Of a stretch of DNA of 22,899 bases, positions 13,877 to 22,899 are shown piece after piece. This stretch comes from CAZLMW01 sp964560875 (GTDB lineage: Bacteria > Myxococcota_A > UBA9042), in contig CAZLMW010000123.1 in NCBI GenBank assembly GCA_964560875.1, positions 1-22,899 on the forward strand, in the 5' to 3' direction. The position numbers and the translations under genes were made by a program. How positions within the stretch are numbered: position 1 is the stretch's first letter; every line of letters starts with the position of its first letter. Below the pieces are notes generated by a model that saw only the letters and a program-made list of their open reading frames with translations, was not told the origin of the DNA and did not search any database.

Positions 13877-16800
13877 TCTCAGAGACGTTCAAATAACCAA
13901 CTGTTTCAGCAAGTTGACTGCGCAGGCTGTTGAGGCGGCGGGCGTCGGTGGCGGCTTGTTCGAGGTCGGCGCGGATGGTGCCGACGACCGTCTTGACGTC
14001 GTCGATGGCGGCGAAACCACCGGTCAGGTCGGCCCACAGCGGCGCTCTCCTGGCGTGCTCGGCGACGGACTCTTCGCACAAGCCCGCGAGCAACCAGCCC
14101 ATCTCGGCGTTGGCGAACGTGCGGCAACCGGTGCGCGTCTCGAGCTCGGCGGCGACCGGGTCGTTGGCGTCCATCAGGCCGGTGCCACGAACCCAACCGA
14201 TGCGGGCGGCGACGAGCGTCATGGCGTGTCCCCAGGCGTCGTTTTCGGACACCCACTTGTTGCACAGCACCTCGAGCGCGGCCTTGGTCTCGGCATAGGC
14301 GCCATCGCCGCCAAACGCGCCGTGATTGGGCGACATCGGCAAGACGACATGGCATCGACGCGCCGGCAACCCGTTGTCGCGGTAGCGCGTCGCGATGCCG
14401 GCCACGAGGCGTTCGACGGAAAGGAGCATGGCGCGCACGGCGAGCTCGGCGCGGGGGCCCAGTTGGTCGAGGGTCGCGATATCGCCGATGGCAGCGAACG
14501 GAACGACGAGGTCGGGCGCGAATGCGGGCTTGAGCACGCGCACGGTGGCGCCGTTGGGCTCGGTCACCTCGTCGAAGAGCCACCGGATCAGCGCGTCGAC
14601 ATCGCCGTTGGACGCGGCGTTGAAGGGCACGATGTGGAGCTCGGCACCCGGCGCGGCGTGCTGCTGGTAGAAGCGGCGGTACCAGGCCATGCGCTCGCGG
14701 CGTGGCGAGCTGGTGGTGACGACGACGCGCGCACCGCCTCGGAGCAAGTGACGGACGACCTCGATGGCGATGGAACCGGGACTTGCGCCGGTCACGAGCG
14801 CCGTCCGACCCGCGAAAGCAAGCGGTGACCGCGTGTGGTTTTCCAACGTCGTTCGCCAGGTCTCGTTGGCGTCGTTGGCGTCGTTGGCGTCGTTGTCGAT
14901 CAGCGAGACATGCGGATCGTCGCCGTCGAACATCGCGTCGATGAGCTCGGTGACCGCGTTTTCACCGTGATCCGGCAGCTCGGCGTAGTGGCCATGGCCG
15001 TTGGCGTCGACGGTGTAGCTCGGTCGGCTCGGAACCAGAGCGGGACAGCCCTGCGAATCGCCCGAGAGGACGCCGCGAAAAGCAGCGGCCACGTCGTTTC
15101 GGCCGGCGTTTTCGGCCTTTTGCGCATAGAACGCCGCTGTTTTGGCGAATCGACGGTCTTTGGCGTGCACGGCCAAGCGGGCGAGCTCGGCCTGGGCGGC
15201 GGCAAAACCGAGCTTGCCGGTGACGATCCCGTGGTAGAGCAGGGCCACGTCGCGCGGCGCCCACGCCCACTGCGACAGGAACGCGACGTGCTGATCGGCG
15301 GAAAAACGCGGCGCGATGGCTTCGGTCCAACCGTCCCCATGTTCAGCGGTCACAATGGCCATGTCTGCGGCGGCTGAGCTCTCGTCGGTCGTTTGTATGG
15401 TGTGCCGGTCGCTGTGGCCGAGCCGTTCGGCGACGTCGCGCAAGCTGTTCATCAACACGCCGTCGGCGCCGAGGATGCGATCTTCGAGTTCGGCAACAAC
15501 GGCAGCGTCCACGGCAGCCCCACCCCCGGTCGAACCGGTCGCGAGCGGCGCGATGGTGAGCCCCAGCTGCTTGCCGGCGTCGGCGCAAACCGTATCGAGA
15601 AGGGCGTCGGCGTCGGACTTGCCCGTGACAGGCTGCACCGAACCGAGGTCGCCGCCGCGCACCGAATCGCCGTCCCGGGCGAGGAGCACGAGGCTGTTCA
15701 AGGCGTGCCCGACCAGGCCTGAACCCAGCCCGTAGCGTTTCTCGAGGCGACCCGCGACGTCCTTGCGGCTCATCTTGGCGCGACCGAGCGCGTGACGGAT
15801 GCCTTCGTCCCACGCTTTGCCGAGGTAGCCGCCGGGACAGGACCACGCGGGGGCACGCTTGGCGATCTCGGTGGCGAGGTCGGCGATGGGCCGCTCGTGT
15901 GCGCCGTCGATGGCGCCGATGCAAAACTCCGCGCCGATGTCGAGCAGCACCTGGTTGCGCCGCGAAGAGACGCCGCCGAAGAGCTCGTCGATCGTCTCTG
16001 AACCGCGCACCTGGTCGACGCGAACGCGGGCTTGCAGGGCGAGCAGCGTGCGCAGGGCGTGGCCGTGGGAAACGGGCTGATCTTTGGGTGCGTCAACGGC
16101 GACCTGGCGCGCTGCGGCGACGGCGGCGACCTCCTGGACCCGGACGATGGCGTCTTCGCTGGTGCCGGTCTCTTCGGTCCCAGTCTTTTCGGTTGCGGGC
16201 TCTTCGGTCGCGCTGTCGTGGGCAGCGGACACAGCCACTTCGGCCGCGTCTTCGTCGGTCATGAACACCAGCGGCGCGTTCGCTTCGGCGTTGAGGATGG
16301 TCACCTTCGTCTGGCCGCGACCGAGGGTCTGCTTGGCCATGTTGGCGACCGTCGGCTGGTAGCCCACTCCGATTTCGATGAGCTGCTGCACGCCAAGGCC
16401 GCCTTCGGAGCGCGCCGCGAAGAGCACGTCCTGGGTCTCGATCCAGCGCACCGGGCTCGCGAACTGGTAGGCCAGCAGCTCGATGACGAGGGTGCGCGCC
16501 ATGGTCGCTGGTGTGGCGGTGGCGGCGTCGAAATCGGCGAGGATCGCGGCGATGGCTTCGGACGCGTGCCCGTTGCGGTCGGTCGCGGCGTGGGTCGCCT
16601 CCACGAAGCTTCGGTCGAGCGAAAACGGCAGCGCCACGACGTTGGGCACGTACCGGTCGACCAGCGCGAGGTAGCTGTCGTCGCGCGGCAGGCGGTCATC
16701 CAGCGTCATTCGAAACGCGGCCACGCCATCGAGCAGCTGGCTGCTGTGAAACGGCACATCGATGCCGGGAACGGGGACCCACGGCGTCTTGCCACCGGCC

Positions 16801-19800
16801 TTGGCACGGTCGGCGAGGCGGGCGGCGAGCACATCGAGGGTCGCGCTATCGCCAACAGTCGCGTATTGGCGCCCCTTGACGTTGTAGTTGACGATCTCGA
16901 CGAAGCCGCCGGTCTCTTCGGCCACGGACTGCACGAGCGCACGGGCGTCGGCGTCGGTCATCGACGCGTTGTGGGGCCGAATCACGCCCATCGCAAAGCC
17001 GCTATGCCCGTTTTCGTCCCGCGGGACGCACGTGTGCATGGTCATGCCGCGCATCCAGACGATCTCGATGACGGCCTCGAGCGGCAGGACCTCGGCGACG
17101 GCAGACAACGCGTTGTATTCGCCGACGCTGTGTCCGCAGGTGATGGAGCCTTCGATGAACACGCCGGCTTCGCGCAGCTGGGCGACCTGGGCGCGGGCGA
17201 GCACGGCCATCGCAACCTGCGTGAACTGGGTCAGGTGCAGCACACCCTTGGCGTGGCGGACGGTCCGGCCGTTGATGATGAGAGACTTGGGGTTGTCCCG
17301 AACCACGCGGAGCAACGAGTACCCGAGAGTCGAGCGCGTAAACGCATCGGCGCGATCCCAGACATCGCGGGCGGCTTTCGATTCGCCATAACCCTGCATG
17401 CCCATGCCCGGCTGCTGGATGCCCTGGCCGGGAAACACGTACGCGGTGACGGGGGCGGCGAGGGTGGCCGTGGCGCGGAGAACGGGAACCTGCACGCCAT
17501 TTCGCTGCACGGAAACCGCGACGCTGATGTGCTGGGCGCCGCTGATGGCGGACTCGCGACGGGCTTGCAGGGTGATCGGCTCGCCGGCGAACAGGGGCGC
17601 GACGAAGGCGGCTTCAAACGACGTGACGCGGGACGCATTCCCGCCAGCGCACTCGTTGACGACAAACGCGTGGGCCCGAGCAGCGGTCCACATCCCATGC
17701 ACGATGGGGCCGGGCAGTCCGGCGAGGCGAGCGATGGATGTGCCGCGGTGAATCGGGTTGAGGTCGCCGCTGATCTCCGCCCACGTCGCGGGATCCGAGA
17801 TGGCGGCGGTGGTCTCGGTGGCGAGGGTCTTGGCGGTGACCGGGCGGCCGGTGTCGGCGGTCGCAAGCAGGTCGGCGACGACCATTACCGGGTGCTTCTT
17901 GGCGTGGGTCGCGGGCAGGTCGATGCGTCCGATGGTGGCCCGGTCACGCAGCAACTGACCGGTCGCGGTGAAGGTCGCGGGTCCGTCGGTCGGCGCTTTC
18001 TCGGTGACGTTGCCGGTCAGGACGAGCGAGTCGCCGGGCTGCAGGGCTACATCGAGTGTGAGCCAGCGCTGATCGGCCAGGAACGTGCACGCGGCGGCGT
18101 CGGTGAGCACGATCTCGCGGTGCAGGTTCTCATCGGCCGCAACGGTGAAGCCCGGCAGGTCCACACCGCGGAGCAGAAAGCGCGACGTCATGGCCGCCAG
18201 CGGCGCGCCCGAATCGCTCGCCACCTTGGTCTGAGCGGCGACGACAACGCCGTCCGGGGTGTTTTCGACCCGGTCGATGCAGCAGCGGACCGAGACAGTG
18301 TCGTGCGCAGCCGGCGGCCATGCGGCGGCGGTTTCGATGCGGTTGTCGAGGTGAACGAGGCGCAGCAACCCACCGGACAGTTCGTCGCAGCTCAGCGTCG
18401 ACATCAGCGGCTTGAAGGCGAGCGAGAACACCATCGAGGCGGCGATCCCGGTGTCATTGGCGTGGCTCAGCGCAGCGTAGGCGCGGGCCTGTGTGGCGTC
18501 GATTTCGACCTTGGCGTCGATCGCGTCGAGCAGCGGAACGACCGCGATGGGCCGGCCAAAGAGGTTGTGGTGGTAGAAGCCGCGCACGGCGTCGGCCGGG
18601 CAGTCTTGCACGTGGCAGCGGCCCTGCACGTCGACGTTCACGGTCCAGGTCCAGGCGGTCGCGTCGGCGCCTGGGCACTCGGGCACGGCGATGGCGACGG
18701 ACAGCGAACGGTCGGCTTGCATCACGACGCGCACAGACTCGCCGCTTGCTGCTGGAGTTCGCCACGTGAGCGCCTGGACGGTCTTGTCGCGGGCTTCGAT
18801 CCACAGCGTCGCGCCGGGTTCGGACGGGCAGAGGTCGCGCAGGACATTGGGCTGGTTTCCGGCCGCGCCGTGTACGCGCTTTGCTGCGAAATACGTGGCG
18901 ATCGGGCCGTCGAATCGCGCCGCGAACGGTGCAAACCACGCGTCGTGGGCCATCTCCCCGGCGACACGCCAGGTCTGAACACCTTCACCGTGCTCGATAA
19001 CGATGGCGCCGGGCAGCGTGGGCGTCGTCTCCGGGCGCTTGCGGGCGGCAATGGCGACCGGCTTGTCGGTTTGCAGCGCTTTGAGCAGGGCGTTGTCGAA
19101 GCGGCGGAGGAGGTCGGCAACCGGCTCGTTTTCGATGATGCCGGCGACGGCGTCGGGGCCGGGGATGATCAGGACCGCGTCGGCGTCGTAGCGATCGTCC
19201 TGCGCCTGCCAGAGCGAGTCGGACTTGTACCAGCGGCGGACATCCGCATCGATGACCGGCACGAAGTTGACCGGTTTGCCCGGCATGCGGCAGATGCTGG
19301 CGGTGAAGAAGTCGGCATCGACCGGCGTCGGGCGCATGGTTGCGGCGTTTTCAAATCGCGCAGCGACGGCTTCGATGAGCGCGCCTGGATCGGCGAGGGC
19401 GGCGTCGGTGACCAGCGAACGCAGTGAACCTGCCCCGTCATGCAGGCGCGCTTCGGCCCGCTGAACCAGGACTGCGAAACGCTTGCGGTAGCTGACATCG
19501 GGCCAGACACCGTCCTCGTAACGCCCCCCGCGACCGACAGCGGTCAACTCGGCCATGCGCACCAGCACCTCGCGCCAGCTCATCGCCTCGAAGTCGCCGA
19601 AGTAGGGTTTCGCGGTGGCGTTGAGCGCCTCGATGATGGCGTCGCGTTGGGCGGCAACCTTGTCGGCTGAACCGGCGACCGCGTCGAGCAGGCGTCCGCA
19701 GCGGGCCGCAGCGTTGTCGATGTAGTGGATGTCGGCGTTGAGCTGGCTCTTGCCGCTCGTCACCCCGCCGTCGGCCTGGCCGGCGTAGACCCAGCGGTCG

Positions 19801-21902
19801 GTTCCGGCGGCGTCGGCCAATGCGCGCTTGACCTGCGGCGACGCGGTGGCCTCTTTGCACGCCATCGCGAGGGTGCCCAGGAAGACGGCGTCCACCGGCA
19901 TCGCGATGAGACCGTGCGCGTGTGCCCAGGTGCCGGTCAAGAGCTCCGTTGAGCGCTCCTCGTTGGCGATCCCGCCGCCCACGCACAATACGACGTTGGT
20001 CGCCGCCCGGATGCGGTGGTAGCGCGCGAGCAACAACGCTTCGAGGTCTTCCCAGCTGTGGTGGCCACCGGCCTTACCGCCCTCGAGATGCATGAAGATG
20101 GTGTGGTGGCGCGCTGCCTTGGCGATGGCGAGCACCGCGTCGATTTGCTGCACGGTGCCGGGCTTGAACGCGTTGAGGTACATGCCGAGCGCGGCGAACT
20201 CGTCGAGCAGTGCGACCGCCTCGTCCTTGTCCGGAATGCCCGCGCTGATGGTCACGCCGCAGATCGGCGCCCCGGCCTTGCGCGCCTTCTGAACCAGCTT
20301 GCGACCGCCGCAGTGCAGGTCCCACAGGTAGCGGTCCAGGTACAGGGCGTTGAAGACGACCTCGGCACCCGGCTGCAGCGACTCCTTCAGTTCTTCGACG
20401 CGCAGATCCCAGGTAGCGTCGGTCACCTGCCCACCACCGGCGATTTCGGCGGTGAACCCGGCGTTGGCGGCGGCCGCGACGATAGGCACGTCGACGGTGG
20501 TCGGCGTCATGCCCGGCAGGATGATCGGCGACTGGCCAGTGGCGCGTGTGTAACGGTTGTCGACCACGACGCGGCCGTCGGCGAGGGTGGCGCGGCGGGG
20601 CGCGTAATCGGCGTAGCAAACGGGCTTGGGGCCACGCCGGAAGTCCTTGCGCCACAGCCCGTCGCGTCCAGAAGGCTCGGCGAGCGCGAATGTACGAGCG
20701 CCGGTCCCTCGCAGGCCGACGGCGAGCAGGCGCGCAACGCCCACACCCGGACCGAAATCGATGGCGACGTCCGTGTTGTAGGTCGCGAGCTTGGCCACCA
20801 CGGTCGACCACTTCACGGCGCCGCAAAACTGCATGCGCACGAGGCGGTCGACGAGGTCCGGTGCGTCGTTGAGGCGTTTGCCCGTGTTGGGGCAGATGAC
20901 GTCGATGGTGAGGTCGGATGCGTCGACGCTGAAGCCGGATTCGCGCGTCCACGCGAGCATCGGGTCCACGCCCGCCGCCATGAACGGGCTGTGAAATGAC
21001 GTATCGATGGGCAGCTCGTCCCACTGAAACTGCAGCGGCGAGCCGCCGAAACGACCGGCCTTGCGCGCCTTCTTTTCGCGCGTGGCGATCGCGTCGAGCT
21101 TTGTGCGCAGGGAAACGATGTCGGCCGGGTGACCGCTGACGACGTGGCGCGTGCGCGTGTTGTGAAGGGCGATGGTGACCGGATGACCCGCGCCGTTGTG
21201 CGCGACGGCCGCGTTGAGCTCGTCGACGACGCTTTGCAGGACAGCGGTGGTCGGTCCGGCGATGGCCACCATGGCGACTGTGCCCGGGCGGGTGTCGCGG
21301 CGACCGGTCTGGCGCCACGAGTCGGCCATGAACAGGCCCTGCCACGCCATGTACCGGGCGTAGGTGGCGATCCGGCTCGGATCCACCAGGTTGGCGCCGG
21401 CTTCGGAGACCGCGACTGCGGCCATCACGCCTTGCGAGTGACCACTGACGGCCCGGACGCAACCTTGCCGCACCGCCGCGCCCAGCCCCCGTTCGAACGC
21501 GTGCGTGTAGCGCGCCACCTGTGCAAGGAAGATGCCGGGCTGCGAGATGGTCGTGCTGCCGAGGTAGTCCGCATCGGGCCGACCGTCGGGCTGGTCGATC
21601 CACGAAAGCACATCCAAGCCGTCGGCGAACAGCCCGCTCCACCGGAACTCCCGCGTCGAGGCCGCCTCCTTCAGCGCCGTGGACGCGCAGGCAACGATGG
21701 TGCGGACCGACCGGTTTTCGGCACAGAGCACCGCCAATTCATCCAGCCACGGCGCGCCTTGACCGGCGAACGTAACGACGGCTGTCGCGCGACCGGCCTT
21801 GAGCTCACGCGCCCAGGTTGGTGCGCTTCGTTCAGCCGCAAGGGCGTCTTGAGCCTCGTGAAGGGAGATTCGCGTGCTCGAAGTGCGCTTGATACCCGTC
21901 AT
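13877..21902 (-). CDS. fas: Type I fatty acid synthase, N-terminal part: AT-ER-DH-MPT-ACP-KR (continues across the gap)
   Basis: This giant multifunctional enzyme performs de novo fatty acid synthesis on one chain. The 2675 residues before the gap show, in order: acetyltransferase with GHSQG (Ser156); FMN enoyl reductase with LPGMTPTTVD, EGGKAGGHHSWEDL (His614/His615) and VGGGIA; a DUF1729-like segment (about 800-1150); a MaoC-type dehydratase with DLNPIH (Asp1380, His1385); malonyl/palmitoyl transferase with VFPGQG and GHSVGEYNAL (Ser1592); a carrier domain with GGVSSRRNQ, whose first Ser (1979) is the predicted phosphopantetheine site; and ketoreductase with TGASPGS (from 2371) and the YAETK pair Tyr2536/Lys2540. 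This is the mycobacterial FAS-I order. Acidic low-complexity linkers lie near residues 1895-1916 and 2336. The ATG at 21902 has GAGGA just upstream. Ketosynthase follows on the far side of the gap. Confidence 0.96.
14862..14897 (-). repeat. 9-bp in-frame tandem repeat (NDA linker) before the ketoreductase domain
   Basis: About four copies of GTCGTTGGC on the plus strand, the last slightly changed, encode NDANDANDAN on the coding strand. The stretch sits just before the KR domain (about residue 2336) and looks like a flexible, slippage-prone acidic linker. Confidence 0.85.
16153..16220 (-). repeat. Degenerate TCTTCGGT-type repeat encoding an acidic Glu/Thr linker before the carrier domain
   Basis: TCTTCGGTC-like units recur (16171, 16187, 16201) and encode EEPATEKTGTEETGTSED on the coding strand. 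The linker lies between the MPT and ACP domains (about residues 1895-1916), where a mobile carrier domain needs a flexible tether. Confidence 0.7.
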
Positions 21903-21923
21903 CGTGTCCTCGCAGGATCATGA

Positions 21924-21937
21924 ACCGACTGGTCGGT
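21924..21937. promoter_or_regulatory. Operator-like palindrome A, between the fas promoter and fas start
   Basis: ACCGAC-TG-GTCGGT is a perfect 6+2+6 inverted repeat ending 21 bases upstream of the fas ATG and just downstream of the predicted -10. The same core with the same flanking bases (AACCGACTGGTCGGTC) occurs upstream of tetR. It is probably the binding site of the neighbouring TetR regulator; binding here would block transcription, but activation cannot be excluded. Confidence 0.75.
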
Positions 21938-21952
21938 CTAGTTGACCGCGAG

Positions 21953-21981
21953 CTTCTATGTCTGCCGATCGCGCATGTCAA
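21953..21981 (-). promoter_or_regulatory. Predicted sigma70-type promoter of the fas-acpS-acc operon
   Basis: On the minus strand a perfect TTGACA -35 (21976-21981) is separated by 17 bases from TAGAAG (21953-21958), a four-of-six match to the -10 consensus. Operator A lies just downstream and operator-like site B about 41 bases upstream of the -35. It gives fas its own promoter even if tetR transcripts read through. Confidence 0.6.
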
Positions 21982-22022
21982 GCATAAGCACGCGTTATCG
22001 AACGGGTGCTGTTTGTGCACCA

Positions 22023-22042
22023 ACTAGACTGTACGGTCTAGT
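22023..22042. promoter_or_regulatory. Operator-like palindrome B, upstream of the fas promoter
   Basis: ACTAGAC - 6 bases - GTCTAGT is a perfect 7+7 inverted repeat. It lies 34 bases beyond the tetR stop codon and upstream of the fas -35. Its right half (CGGTCTAGTCGA, 22034-22045) matches the right flank of site A (CGGTCTAGTTGA, 21934-21945) at 11 of 12 positions, exactly 100 bp away. It could be a second TetR site allowing looping, or the target of another regulator. Confidence 0.62.
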
Positions 22043-22076
22043 CGAGCGTTTTCGGCGATCAGCGGCGCGAAAACAG

Positions 22077-22724
22077 CTAGTTCGGCGCGTCGTTTGGCGC
22101 CAGTGCGGCGACGACAGCCGCCGGGTCTTCGAACATCGTGGCGAAGAAGCCGCCGAAAACGCTGAAGAAACTCTGCACGGAAACGCTGGCATCCGCGCGA
22201 TCCGGGTCGCTCATGTCCTGGATGATGAGCCCCGCATAGGCGCCAAAGATGCACGCGGCGATGCCACGAATCTCGGCCTCGGAGCACCGATCCTCGAGCC
22301 CGGGCCGAATCATCTCCGCGATCGCTGTGCGCGCGCGTCGGTAGAATTTTGCGAGCGCTTCGCGGATGACGGGGTCGCGGGTCGCCTGCGCCGTGAACTC
22401 CAGCCAGAGCGGCACAATCTTGCGACCGCGGTGGATCTCGCGGGTCAACGCAGCGGTCAGCGCGGTGGTGTAGTCGGTGGCCCCAACGGCGTCCTCAAAC
22501 TGCTCGTACAGCTCGTCCATGACCTGGCGCGTCCAGACCTCGAGGATGTCGACAAAGACGTCCTGCTTGGTCGGGTAGTGCCAGTAGAAGCTGCCCTTGG
22601 AGATGCCGGCAGCCTCGCAAATCGCATCGACCGTCGTGTCGTGGTAGCCGCGATCCCGAAAGCAGGCATAGGCCGCGTGACGAATCGCCTCGCGCTTCTG
22701 TGAGCCTCGGGTGGTCTTGGCCAT
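22077..22724 (-). CDS. TetR/AcrR-family transcriptional regulator, 215 aa
   Basis: The N-terminus has the classic TetR DNA-binding domain: a helix from about residue 11 (REAIRHAAYACFRDRGY), then TTVDAICEAAGISKGSFYWHYPTKQDVF with the recognition helix around residues 41-50. The rest is the variable all-alpha ligand-binding and dimerisation part. The length is typical of the family. I chose the ATG at 22724 because AGGGA lies 8 bases upstream and the DNA-binding domain begins right after it; the frame extends upstream to 22865 but would run across the operator and promoter. It sits on the same strand as fas, 174 bases upstream, and palindromic sites flank both genes. By analogy with mycobacterial FasR, a TetR protein controlling fas-acpS, it probably senses an acyl-CoA; whether it is a true FasR orthologue is not shown. 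Confidence 0.94.
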   Translation of the reverse strand: MAKTTRGSQKREAIRHAAYACFRDRGYHDTTVDAICEAAGISKGSFYWHYPTKQDVFVDILEVWTRQVMDELYEQFEDAVGATDYTTALTAALTREIHRGRKIVPLWLEFTAQATRDPVIREALAKFYRRARTAIAEMIRPGLEDRCSEAEIRGIAACIFGAYAGLIIQDMSDPDRADASVSVQSFFSVFGGFFATMFEDPAAVVAALAPNDAPN

Positions 22725-22744
22725 GGGGCATTCCCTGAAACTAA

Positions 22745-22758
22745 ACCGACTGGTCGGT
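22745..22758. promoter_or_regulatory. Operator-like palindrome C, upstream of the tetR start
   Basis: ACCGAC-TG-GTCGGT is identical to site A and lies 20 bases before the tetR ATG, almost the same distance as site A from the fas ATG. It implies autoregulation of the TetR gene. Confidence 0.75.
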
Positions 22759-22770
22759 CCAGGCGCGCGG

Positions 22771-22800
22771 GTTGTAGCGCACATCCGCCCCGAATACCAA
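22771..22800 (-). promoter_or_regulatory. Weak predicted promoter of the tetR gene
   Basis: On the minus strand TTGGTA (22795-22800) and TACAAC (22771-22776) are four-of-six matches to the -35 and -10 boxes with an 18-base spacer. Operator C starts 12 bases downstream, like the promoter/operator A arrangement at fas (15 bases). Weak matches, so tentative. Confidence 0.35.
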
Positions 22801-22881
22801 GCCCAAAGGGATTGCCTCGGTTTTGTCTTGGCAGACGGCGCCCCGATCAAGGGGGAAGGACCCAACAGGGGAAGGCATTTT

Positions 22882-22899
22882 ATGATCCGCCGACGGGGC
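22882..22899 (+). CDS. Possible start of a divergent gene, only six codons in the window
   Basis: An ATG at 22882 is preceded by GGGGAAGG, a purine-rich ribosome-binding-like motif 7 bases away. It begins MIRRRG, compatible with an exported or basic N-terminus, and then leaves the window. Too short to assign a function. Confidence 0.25.

Noticed and set aside
11786..13933. A 715-codon plus-strand open frame crossing the N gap
   Set aside because: It is antisense to the ketosynthase. Its VEGLSVEGLSVE repeat is only another reading of the TFDTE DNA repeat.
16032..19427. An 1131-codon plus-strand open frame opposite the synthase gene
   Set aside because: It mirrors the DH, MPT and ACP domains. 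No motif, ribosome binding site or sensible composition supports it.
22725..22865. A 47-residue N-terminal extension of the TetR regulator
   Set aside because: It would span operator C and the likely promoter, has no ribosome binding site, and precedes a canonical TetR N-terminus at 22724.

Overview
The window looks like high-GC DNA from a deltaproteobacterium or Myxococcota-like organism. The main clues are Cys-rich lipoproteins with lipoboxes, a large right-handed beta-helix lipoprotein and a strong G/C third-position bias. A run of exactly 100 N at 13777-13876 marks a scaffold gap, so this is a draft or metagenome-derived assembly. The lineage call is inference, because no rRNA or phylogenetic marker is present. 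LEFT PART (1-5220), cell envelope genes: a truncated minus-strand lipoprotein leaves the left edge. Next comes a decayed, frameshifted plus-strand remnant with a Cys-rich segment and a TIG-like segment. It is followed by a tight plus-strand operon of three genes: a 133-aa acidic protein, a very basic exported 407-aa protein and a 972-aa beta-helix lipoprotein. A short convergent intergenic region (5221-5373) holds a GC hairpin and a 12-bp direct repeat. RIGHT PART (5374-22724), all on the minus strand and read right to left: a TetR-family regulator, a giant type I fatty acid synthase, a stand-alone holo-ACP synthase (AcpS), and a 1933-aa single-chain acetyl-CoA carboxylase with biotin carboxylase, BCCP and carboxyltransferase parts. 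Together these would make malonyl-CoA (ACC), activate the carrier domain (AcpS) and carry out every step of fatty acid elongation (FAS). The cluster therefore looks like a self-contained fatty acid synthesis module. The synthase has the actinobacterial (mycobacterial) domain order AT-ER-DH-MPT-ACP-KR-KS, and fas followed by acpS is also the mycobacterial arrangement. KEY READING: the synthase appears as two reading frames only because of the N gap. The frame is open on both sides, runs into the same 15-bp repeat (peptide unit TFDTE) on both sides, and is broken only because the placeholder length (100) is not a multiple of 3. The true product is one polypeptide of at least about 3387 aa plus an unresolved number of repeats. 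REGULATION: palindromic operator-like sites with an ACCGAC-TG-GTCGGT core lie just upstream of both the tetR and fas start codons. A third, related palindrome lies exactly 100 bp from the fas site, on the other side of a good fas promoter. This suggests an autoregulated TetR that controls the fatty acid operon. At the far right edge a divergent plus-strand gene may begin.
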